NCBI GenBank assembly: GCA_963978905.1
Contig: OZ022257.1
Span: forward strand, 38,140,203 to 38,204,202
Length of the DNA: 64,000 bases
From: Trichostrongylus colubriformis
Taxonomy: Eukaryota; Nematoda; Chromadorea; Rhabditida; Trichostrongylidae
Reading direction: 5' to 3'
This document shows, in pieces, positions 9,701 to 21,700 of this stretch; positions within the stretch are counted from its first letter, which is position 1; each line of letters opens with the position of its first letter. The notes under the pieces were generated by a model. That model saw nothing but the letters and a program-made list of their open reading frames with translations. It searched no databases and was not told the origin of the DNA. The position numbers and the translations under genes were made by a program.

Positions 9701-12700
9701 TAGGAAGCCACCTTCCACCCAGCGGAATCAACGAAAATTGTGCTTTTTGGAAACCGTAGTCTCAGACCGCTGCTGCAAGCCTAGAAGCCACAAAATTTCA
9801 AAATTTCGGGGAAGTTTGAAAATAGGTTGATTACAGTAGCCCATTTTCAACGCGACGGTATAATGAGCTGTCAGGAAGATGCCAGAAATATAGGGAAAGG
9901 CTGCAGAAAATCATAAAAAAAAGACTTGATTAGAATAACTTGTATCAAGCTTCTGAGTCAGATGCCTTTTCTTTGGGATGACCGAAAACAACTTCAGCAC
10001 ATAATAGTAGAGTGTATCACTCGGGCTTTCGCACAGTACTGCGCGAATAACACAACAAATTGTGCAATGGCTGGTACAAATCAACCGACATCGCTCAATT
10101 CTACAATGAGCTCAGTACTGAGCGCTAGCGCAACTATTATATCTACAGACATCTATCACTATTCGATCTTCTACGTAGAGTCAAGCGTGGCGTCGAGAAA
10201 ATTTCCAAGAAGAAGGCCCCCTCCCCGAAAGTGGGCTGCCACGAAAGCCTCCCCTTTCTTCAGATTCCGGTATTTCTATAGTTTTCTACCCAGTCGATGC
10301 GACTCATCGAAAAAAATTAAGGTTTACTCTAATTTCGCCAGGACTCTAGTCTCAGTTTTTGAGCGTAGGTTGAAAAAAACTGATATGGGAGTTGCGACAA
10401 AGTGAGAGAAATGAGAGCCCTACGAAACTCGATTTTTTATACTCCACGAAAGCGTCGCCGACTACTGGTTATGTACTCGTTCTCCTATGAAGGAGGAGTA
10501 TCGTTGAAAGTCATTCCAGTTATGCGGCAGGCATGAGGGATGCGAAATCTTCCAGGGCTGCTGCTTTCTAATGTCTACTTGAACTTTACTATATCTTCAA
10601 AGAGACATTATTCCAAAGGCAGCCGGTAGAGAAATTTTTTTCGCCAAAATAGCGCGATGTTCCTACGATTCTCAGGAAGAATTATCCATCTTCTGTTATG
10701 CCTCCAATATCATTTTTCTCACACAAAACCTACGGCAGGTGATTGGCCTTGGCTTCCCCTCAATGCGGGATGCGCCATACAGTAAGATTTCACTCAGATT
10801 CTCAATGAATACATGACTTTCCGGCCTGCATAGTGACTCCCCAGCACCAGATTACGTGCTTGCAATTGTAATAAGATGAGAAAGAGCCCATACATATAAG
10901 CACTTTTTGTTTTTCTCCCATAGTTCCTTAATCTTCATCCTCACTGTTACCTGTGAATAGATACCGCTCCCCAACCAGTGAATTTTGGAAGTTCCTTTGA
11001 ACGCGTTTTCGTTGCCAGCGCTATTAGCGATGTCGTGCTTCGTTGTAGATTGCGCCATGCATGGTTTCCATCGACAACCCATCAAGTTAAAGGGTAAATC
11101 TTACCGTGGTCGTCTTGGAATAGTGAACTGTGAACAGGGCATTAGGTATAGACCTCGCACCACAGCACATGTTGTGCGCGTTTGGTTGGGGAAGCTTGTC
11201 ATCTTGTTCACAGTCTACAACTGCAAGAGAACCAAGGACACAGCGTGCCCTTTGACTCTGATTATCTTTTGCGTTGTCCACACACGCTCCTTCTACAATA
11301 TCGTCGTATATATAATCCGTTTGTCTGTCTGTGTGTCCCGTCTGTTTGTCACTTCATATCTCACGTAGCAGCAAAGCTGGGACCCTGAGCTTTTAAAAAG
11401 ATGTAGGGAGTGGTAAGGGGGCATCAGTGATGAGGGAACGGAAGTGATAGCAAGCAACTGATAAGGGCTGATAAGAAGCCTCGAAAGGCGAATAGCGGGG
11501 GATTCATTTCTCGCCTCACAACAAAGAATGGATATTGGATATGATGTAGGGGATGGAAAGGGAACCATACCGGTGGTGATCCAAATTGATAACGGCTGAT
11601 ATACTTGATAAAAAGAGTCAAAAGGCGAATATCGTTGAATCCATTTCCCCATTCGGGTTGATCCTAGAGCGCCGACACTTATAGGTGTTTTGAGGGGTAG
11701 GATAACGGTTGACAAGATTCGACAAGGAGCGTCAAAAGGGTAATGTCGTTAAGATCGTTCCACCTTTCGGGTCGATCTTAGAATGCCGTCACTCATAGGT
11801 GTTTTGAAACGTGGAACGGGCACATTAATGGCGAGTGACTCAAGTTGGTGACAGTTGATAATATTCGATAAGGAGCGTCGAAAGGCAAATGTCACCAAGC
11901 CCGTTTCGCTTTTTCAGCTGACAGTATCACATTAACAGGTATTGTGGGTTGCGGGAGCATTAATGATGATTTATAAAAAGTGACATTTCATTTCATTCCA
12001 CGCGTTTCGGAATTCATTACAAGCTTACCAATGGTTGAGGTATAACCAAAAATTTAGCGAGTTGGCGGCTTCTGCTTGGACTCTCTGTTCTGTTATATGT
12101 TAAGATTACTGTGAGGCAGGTAGGAACGCTGTGCTTTGTAGCCCGCCTTCCTACATAGAATCCCTTTACTGCGTAAGGTTTGCGTCTCCTGTTCTGTTTA
12201 CAGTGATCCGATCTTGAACACACCTCGAAATAATCTCGACATTAGACTACTCAAAATAACCTCCCACTCTGTACATCCTTTGAGAAGATTAGGGGTTTTT
12301 TCATAACACAATCGCCCTCGATATATCTTAGTAATTTTTAATTTTCATCCTTTTCGCGGCACCGTCCTTTACCAGTTGGTTGGCGCATATTACTGCGCGC
12401 GAATGTGTCTATGACGTGCAAAATGGTTTCGATGAGAAGTGACTGATCTATGTTACTACACAAATGCCTTTTTTATCACGCCACTCCAATGCATTTTTCC
12501 AATTCAAAACTTCAACTGAGAGTGGAGGAAAGGGAATTACCCATTTTGCACGACATCAACATATGCAACAAAATATTCGCCAATGAATAATGTGAGGGTA
12601 TAATTGAATAATCTTTGATCAAATTTTCGGGCCATAATATGTTCTCTTTTGCTGGATATCAAATTATCCACGTACAGTTCCCATTCTGCTTGAGCGGTGT

Positions 12701-15700
12701 GTTGAGATTTTGGTGTCTTACCTTGCCCACTAGATGTGAGGTGTCGTTTTCTGTAGGTTCATCGAGATTTGAGTGAAGATTGAAATAATATTCGTTCCGG
12801 ATTTTAACCAAGTTGGTCAATTTATCACATCTCTTCTTTACACTTCAGAACCTCAGCCTGAGAAATACAGTGCGTTTCATAACTATAAGGTCACCCCCAA
12901 ATTTTCGGTTTCCAGAAAACACAGCCAGCCGAAAATTTTTTAAGTATTTTTTACAGATTCCTCACCACAGAAAACCTTCCTATACTAGTTTTGATGACAT
13001 TACCTTTTAGCCCGATATTTCTATGAATATTTTCTGATTTTTGTGCCGTTTCATAATTATAAGGTCACCCCGAAGAAAGAGAAGATTTGCTAGAGTTAAC
13101 AGCGCATGCGAAGGAGCTCATAATCTATGGTTCCTTCCTGTTTAAGAACGACATTAACCAGCCGTTTTGGGAAGTGGAAACGAAATTTCGAAGAGCCTCA
13201 CCACAGATATTGTTCCAGTCTTCAACAATTGCCTGTTTCAGCAGCTACGCTTCCACGAATTGGGGATTATTGGGGGTAAATATTTGATGCGATGTCTTCC
13301 ATCCCCCAATAGAACTGAGACCAAGAGTACACGTAATCTATGGCTGGACGTCCGTATTTCGGAACTTTAACCACGATTCCGTTGAATGACCTACGTGAAC
13401 AACGGCCTTGCCATGCTGTTAGACGCAATTATGAAGAGCCGGTCGGCTCCAAAAGGCAACTGATTTGTTCGTGAGATCTTCTAGCAGTCTCTGGAGTCCA
13501 TTCTGCAGGTTTCGAAGGCAAGGTTCAATGCGACCTCATTTACCGAAAACCACTTAGGCCATCACCCTTCTCCCACAAAAATTGCCAAGGCTCCGCTAGA
13601 TCGGCGCTTTCCTCAGACCAAGCTAGTACTACCTCTTTCCGTCCGCACTATACAAATAGAGTATTTTCAGACCCCAAAGTACAATTCGGATGGAATTATT
13701 CGCATGCAGGGTGCAACTGCTACGCAAATTCAGTTTCGTTCAATCCGTGCTCAAGAACAACTTTATGAATTGAAGTCGTGCCGCCTTATGGTGTGCTGTA
13801 GGCCTGGGAAACTACTCCATTATTTCTCTGGTGATGTTTCTGCTCTTCCTCGCTACTGTATACGCTGTGAATCCAGACTAAAAATGGTTTGACTCCAAAC
13901 AAACGTGGTGCATGGAAGAGGTGCGATAGGAAGTGGCCATCACAATCCTTTCCTCGTTAATGATAATAATCTCACGTGGGAGTCCAGAGCCTGAAAAACA
14001 TCTGAAGACACCGTATCTCTCAGATATTATCTAACTGAGCACAGGAATCTTCCGATTTTTTTTTTTTGGATTGACTCTCAAACTGAGCCTAGCACCACAA
14101 GAATCCCAAATCTGGGCTTTTCTATCGGAACATAGTAGCTAGCCACAAGATGATTGGATATGTATCTCGAAGATGTATTTGGAAGACATATCTACCATCA
14201 CGGACCTGCCGGGGCCTTAACTTTTTTCTTTTTTCAGGGTGACCTTATAATTATGAAACGGTGCAAAAAAACGAAAAATACTCTTGAAAAGATGAGGTAA
14301 ACGAGATTGCTATCAAAAATCGGACACCGCGGTTATTTCAGGTGAGGAGTCCGTCTATGGGACTGAAAAGATTCCTCAATGGAGTGTTGTCGAGAAAACC
14401 TGAAATTCAGGGGTGACCTTATGATTATGAAACGCACTGTACCAGTGATCTCTGCCTACTTCAACAATGAGCCCTTCTCCCATCGGACCAAATACGACCC
14501 CTCTGTCGAGGACTCCTCGACGGACGCGTAACCCTGTACACAGATCATCTGGTGTCATTCGTCTCCTAGCGAAACCGGTCCACTTTCGGCGTGCTCGATG
14601 TTCTGCGGTTCTGAACAATGCCTTTCTCATTTTCCGCCCAGAAATAGACTTGCACTTTTTCAGGACCCGTAAACAGTCTTTGTTGACGTGAAGGTTCAGC
14701 GAAGATTTTGCTTCCTAGCTCAATCAAGAACACGTGACTCCTGCTTCGGAAGGCTGTGCCTGTTTCTCTCAGGAGGCGTAGCGACGCTTTCAGTACTCCT
14801 TCTGGTTCATACTCTGCAGAATCCGAATTGAAATCACCGAAGAATTACGGAGCCCTTGCTGTTTCCGCCTGAAACCAGCAACACACCTGGTGACACTTGC
14901 TCTCCAACACTCCTTATCAGCCACTATCAGCTGTTATCAGGACGATTTGTTTGTTACCCTCCATTGGCGTTCCCCTGTTACTCCCCTTATGATATCATGA
15001 AAATTCAGGATCCCAGTTCGTTGCGATGTGGTATATGAATTTGCGGTGAAACACACACAAACACACACCAATAAACAAACTTAGCCGATTACACTTAGTA
15101 GACTACTCATGCATTATCTTCCATTATGCTTGAGTCATGTCTGTTGTGTAGCGCTACACGCGTCATGAGCAGGCTTTCCATGGCGAGAATGTTAGGGCTA
15201 CATGTTTACAGGAAAAAGTACGTAAAACATGGCGGTAGGGTACCGATTTGGGAAGCGCAGCGCTGCAACACCCCGGGTGCCTCCGCTCCGCCGGCCATGA
15301 GGCGATCCGGTACTTACCGGTAAGGGAGCGCTAGTAAATTTGCGTACCGAGATTTGCGTTTGCGTTCTTTGAACTTGCGTCGCTACCTATAGGAAACCAA
15401 TATGTGGCAGCACAAACACTGAAGTCCATAGAGTTCCTAAAATGTACATGCACCACCATTATCCCCAGGTGCACCCTTACACGGAAGGCCCATCAGGTCA
15501 TGGTGAGCTTTCTCAAAACGCTTTTTTGCATTTTATAGGGTCACATACATGAAGCAAAAAACCGGTCTCAAAACTGGCTAAATGGTTTTGGGGAGCCTAG
15601 AAAATGGTCAATGGTTCCATCCCCCTGAGGCCAAATTTTTGCATTTATCTAGTTTTCATTCATTTGTGCTCATGTGTGACCGCACGTGCAAAATATGTGC

Positions 15701-18700
15701 AAAATCAATTTTCATCCTGCCAGGGAAGCGCTATCTTCAGTATTTTTGCATGTTAGGCGAATGATTCGTTTGGACCTGCCAACGCCCATAACAAGGAAAC
15801 CAGGGGTTTGCCCGCAAAGCACGTGTGATACTTATGCTCAGGGGATCGAACTACCCTGGGTAACATGCATTCAGCCTGATCGTGGTTTCCCAAACTCGGA
15901 AATTGGGTGACCAATAGTACTACTACTACCATAGTAAAGAACACTCAACGAAAGGAGGTCGGTAGCCGATATAAGGGAATGTCTGCTTTTTCCAACGCAT
16001 AACGTTGCTGGGTGCAGTTCACTTGGAATGCGTTGATTTTGCATATGCTCCATCGAATTTTATCGAGGCTGCTAGTTGTTCGTCTGTGCAAGTAGAGCAG
16101 TGACTGTGTGCCCATGTCCATCCCATTGTCTCGGGTTTGGGTCAAAATCTCAATTTGGATAATATCCTGTATCTAGGGCTAATTGGGTCTCCTGAGCACG
16201 AATATCACACTAGTTTCGCATGGAAACGCCTGGCAGGGGTGCTAGGGGCGCTGAAGGGTCCAAATAAGTTAGCCACTGCAAACTTGTAAACGGGGTTAGT
16301 TCGGTGCACCACCAACGAAAATTGTACCCATTTTGCATGTGCGCAAGTGTTTAGCGCTAGGCAAAGAAAATTGAGAAAATGCAAAAACGTTGATGTCGAG
16401 AGGAGTTGAACTACAGTCGCCTCCTCCACTGTGCTAATGCCAGTCCATTCCACTATCCATTCGGCCATCCGACCACTGTGCGAAACCTGACCTGTGCATC
16501 CCCTGTGGGTTTTCTTTGCTTCGTTTAGCGGTCACCATAAGAGATTCTAGAATTTTGAACCAGCTCGCAATGGTTTTGGCGTAGGTTTGAAGACAGTCTT
16601 CTGATATGCAAATACTGCGCGCCGCAGCTGGAAAGCATTGCAGCAAACTGGTCAAAATTGCTTCTTTCTAAGCAACTTTTGTCACTCATTTTTTTGGGTC
16701 TCCCAAAACCATTTAGTCAAATTTGAGATCGGTTTTTTGCTTCATGTATGAGATCTTATAAAATGCAAAAAACCGTTTTGAAAAAGCTCACCATGACATG
16801 ATGGGCATTCCTTGTTAGGTATTTCGAATCGTTGCAGGGGGAATAATCTTCGGCCACGCCCAGTGGACTGTCGATCCGTCTTCTGATCTAGCTGATAACT
16901 TTGTCTAGAGTTTTGCCGGACCGAGACCCAACTTCATACTCTGCGATGGTGGAGGCGTGACTGCGTCGTCTCGCACCTCCGTCCGAGCCACACAGCCTCG
17001 TTTCCTTTGAACGCAGCTACGCCCTGCCGCTGGCACCACAGCGCAAAGTATGAAAGCGGCCTCAGAGGCTACCTCCTAACTCACGAGGTGCCGCAGAATC
17101 TAATCCCGTTCCTTTTCCTTGAAGAAGAATGAGTCTTTTCCCGAGTGGAAGTATAGGAGTGCAGTATGTCATCTAGCAAATACTTTACAGCTTTTAAAGC
17201 AATAATTTGAAACGATCAGACGCACCCTTCCGGAAGACCCTGTTTGGCTATCATCGATCTCTCCATCCTCCAAAGGCTCTTCCTTAACAACCTTGAACAG
17301 TGACTCCTCAGTTACTGCAGTGTTGCTGTGAGAGCGCTCTGAAGACTTCGGCGACAAATTTTTTGGCCTCTGATGATCAGTATCATGGCTAGCAGCCTTG
17401 CTCGATTCGTGCCCTTCCAGCTGAAATCGATAGGAGCAAGGATCAGTATGGCACTGAGTGACTCACAAGGGAAGGTTCCCACGTTACCGTAGTCATTCAA
17501 GATGGGAATATGCATAGCCTTATGCAGCTCCGAACATAGATTCCAAATCTGGTCTCGAAATCTGCGAAACGATTCTGGGAGTGAGGTCAGGGAAGCCTGC
17601 GGCATATGCGAGTGGGAACCGAGCGAGCTGCGATGGAGCAGGAGGTAGTGGATTGGAATGGGGTTGAGGAGATCGGGATTGGAATCCTCGATGCAGGCGC
17701 TCGTTTCCATCTTCTCGAGCTGCCTACACAGTTGCACAACGCTTTTACGCGTTTATGGCGAACTCCTGCCTCTTGTCTGTGCGTTGCGGACGCTGCAAGA
17801 TGTCTTCCAAGTTGCAGACTATCCGAACCTTTAGCCACGATCCTTATTGACTGTATCATCCTTTCTTCGTGAAATGAGAAGGCGTGGAAATCACGCCAAG
17901 AGCTCCATTGTTCATCTATTAATCACTTGATTATGTTGAATTGAAGGCCGGTTTTTTTATCTTTCTTTTTGAATGCTTGGAATACACTCATGAATGTGCC
18001 ACCACCATTTGAACGTCGGCTCATTGAACGAAGACACCTTGCTCCAGCCGTAGAGTCAGTTGTTATTAATGACGTTTCGGGCATAAGCCCTTCTTCATAT
18101 CAGCATGAACAACCATTAACAACATCACAACATGAGCGCAAAGATGCTAAACAACGCCGATATCAACCCAATCTTACAGCGCGATATCATGCCGCTACTG
18201 TTCGGACGGGAAGGGAAGGAAAGGGTGGTACTTCTCGTAGATGTACACTAGAAATGAAGAGGAAGATAGCTTATCCCATAAATGTGGAGGGAAAGTGACA
18301 GATCTTCATTTCGTCATAAAACTCACCATTCCCCACGCATCACACTGTTTACATTGCTATCAGCCTCATCGCCACTTTCATCTCCTCACTGCTATTGAGC
18401 GGTGATTCGTATTGTACGATTTCCATTGCTTCCCTAATCTTCCATTCAAGACTGTTAATTCTGGCGGTATTACTTGGGCGTGTTGAGAATGGATTCTCTG
18501 AATAGCTTTTAGGGCTACCCAGGACTCTTATGTGTTCTTCCATTCTTTTACAGAAACGCCTTCCTATTTCTCCTATATAGAAATCATGACAAGATAGACG
18601 CTCTACACACAACACACTTCAACTGACACACCTCGTGATCAGCCGTACAGATCATGCAAATCGAACTTTCGAACTGATTTTCGTAAGGTCGTCTTTATGT

Positions 18701-21700
18701 CAGAATACGTCGTAGTGTAGGTGGTCGGAACACCAAATTTATTAGAAGTCCTGAGCACTTCACAACACACTTGACATCTAACGCAAAGCGACCACTGACG
18801 ACACGGTTTCCAGCCCCCACCTTGCTGTCGCCTGTACCCGCATATTTTGGTCACCTACTTCTGTCCTCACTGCGTCAGAGTTCACGATGGTCGGCTCGCA
18901 TATGTAGTAATCACGCGGCGAATGACTTTCGCCTTCATGTGGTGAGGGTGACAACTTCGTGCATGAATAAGCATGTTGTAAGATGCCGGTCTCCTCTACC
19001 ATATGTTACTGGCATGACCTTCGGAAATCTTGATTCTCATGTTCAGGAATGGTAAACAACTATCTTCTGATGATCCTAGGCCGGCAACATTATGGACTCG
19101 CACTGTGGACTTATTTTCTCGAATGTACTTCGCAGTGCTGCTCGTGATCCTCCGACATTGAATTTGACAGTGCCACAACGTCAAAGCCTTGATATTCTAG
19201 ACGAGTTTTGTCGTTGAATTGCGTTGTATCAATTGCTCCAGGATTTGCTTTGCATTTTTTAGATGGTGCGGGACATATGAAAGCTCATGCCCAAAACGTC
19301 ATCGACAAAGACAATAAAAATTCGATCCTTCAATTCTATATAACCAAGACTGACCCGCCTTATAAACAACCTAGGTGATAAAATCTGTTGGAATCATGAC
19401 TCTAAAGGTCAAGATTGCCCGAAACTAGGAAGGCATTCTGCTGCATCTTTAATGCACTAGTAAGGGGTGAGAGTATCTCCATAGCGGCGCAAAGTGTTTC
19501 GCAAGCTTTTGGAAGACACTTTGAATAAAAGCAAAAGGAACTCAAGCATCAAAATTGAACCCTCATCTCATCAAAGCATTTCAATCAACTAACTACTGCT
19601 CCATCAAAGCTGTACTAACGCTCGGTCGTGTATACACGCTAGTGTGACGCAAAGCTCCATAATTTCGCACACATATTCGTACAGCAGACATCGAGGGCAG
19701 ATGTAAGCATCTACAGTGCTCTGCATAATTAATTATGCATAATTATACATCCACCTATAAACTGTCCAAAAACTCTGTTCGCAGAGTGATTTACAAAAAG
19801 TCTCTTGGTAACAGATGTAGCTAGTGTGGACGCGCATTCGCGCATCCATAAAACACTTTAGCCAAGAAACATAGAAGATTCTTTTCCTAATTTGTTTTGA
19901 AAATGGCGCTTATACCATTCTGCAAAATTATACAACCACTGAACAGATTGACGCATTCGTCAACCGAGAAACAACGAAAAAGAGAAAAAAGCTGATTTTG
20001 CGGTTATTTGGTCCTCTATTGTTTCGAATAGCCACAAATTTTGATGATTTAGGTCCATATAAAGATTTTCAGAATGTTTTTAGACCATATGCTTCCACGC
20101 TTCGATGAAAACGTCTTTAGACTCCCTGACTCCTTCCAATCGGTCTGGCTTCTTTTCCCAATGAAACTCCAGACAATGTTCCATCAGGTAAAGATCTGAG
20201 CCATTCGTCATCCGGGTCAGAAGGTCGATTCGATGACGGCTTCACCATGATCGAATGTTCCAGTTGACATGGGATGGTCCATTAACTTGTATGAAAACAA
20301 GATTTTGGTGAAGATTTCGAGACGCATGACAAGAGAAGGGTACGGCGCACAAAGGCTCGGTAATCGGATGGTTCATCTTTCGAGAACGAAACAAAAATTC
20401 GAATGATCATTTGGTCCGCCACCATGACACCTCCTTCTTTGAAGTTCTTCTTGAGAAATTAAGTTCGTCCCTCGAGCGATGGTGCCGGTAGCCGTCGGAG
20501 ACGTCATAGCTGAACCCTTTTTACATCAGACGGAACAAACTGGAGAAAAAACAAAAGGAGAAAGGTGTACAGACTTGAGGGAATTTTCGGACAATTCGTC
20601 ATGGTGTGGGACCAAGTGATCATTCGAATTTTTGTTTCGTTCTCGAAAAGATGAACCATGCGATTACCGGGCCTTTCTGCGCCGTACCCTTTTCTTGTCA
20701 TGCGTCTCGAAATCTTCACCAAAACTTGTTTTCATGTAAGTTAATGGATCATCTAATGTCAACTGGAACATTCGATCATGGTGAAGCCGTCACCGAATGG
20801 ACCTTGTGACCCGGATAACGAACGGCTCCGATCTTTACCTGATTGAGGATTGTCTGGAGTTTCATTGGGAAAAGAAATTAGACCGATTGGAAGGAGTCAG
20901 GGAGTCTAAAGACGTTTTCATCGAAGCGTGGAAGCATGTGGTCTAAAAACATTCTGAAAATCTTTATATGGACCTAGATCATCAAAATTTGTGGCTATTC
21001 GAAACAACAGAGGACCAAATAATCGCAAAATCAGCTTTTTTCTCTTTTTCATTGTTTCTCGGTTGACGAATGCGTCAATCTGTTCAGTGGTTGTATAATT
21101 TTGCAGAATGGTATAAGCGCCATTTCCAAAACAAATTAAGAAAAGAACCTTCTATGTTTCTTGGCTAAAGTTTCTTATGATGCGCGAATGCGCGTCCACA
21201 CTAGCTACATCTTTCACTTAGAGACTTTTTTTTGAATCACTCTGCGAACAGAGTTTTTGGACAATTTATAGGTGGATGTATAATTATGCAGAGCACTGTA
21301 TGTTCAGAGCTGCTTAGAAAGATGGTTACGGGCTATGGGGTGCTTCCTAAAAACAGCTTTTCCTTCGTATGGGATACATGCATGAAACATATACCTGGCG
21401 TCCATTTTTGCTGAGCGGCTCTACGAATGCCGAAAAAGGAGCGAAGAAAATCCTCTTAAACAGGACGACTTTAACTCACTTGTTGTAATGTGTACACTGT
21501 AGTTTTGAGCATCATCAGTTCAGTGCAGTTCTTGTGATGCACTTCTGGTAATGCACATCCAAAACAAAGCAAATGCATGGAGAAACAAAGCCTTATCTAT
21601 AACATGCACTCAAATGCGTCATAACCTTTCCCCAAGGGAAGACACTGCGGCAACCAGTTGATCTTCTAGGTACAATGATGGAACCTCAAGGGCATGATTG

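Noticed and set aside
9926..10405. 159-codon open frame
   Set aside because: No domain, no homologous pattern, no splice context; it lies in an intron on the opposite strand.
13087..13370. Tc1 transposase coding region inside the 12866-14441 element
   Set aside because: Both open frames lack the catalytic motif pattern and the usual helix-turn-helix.
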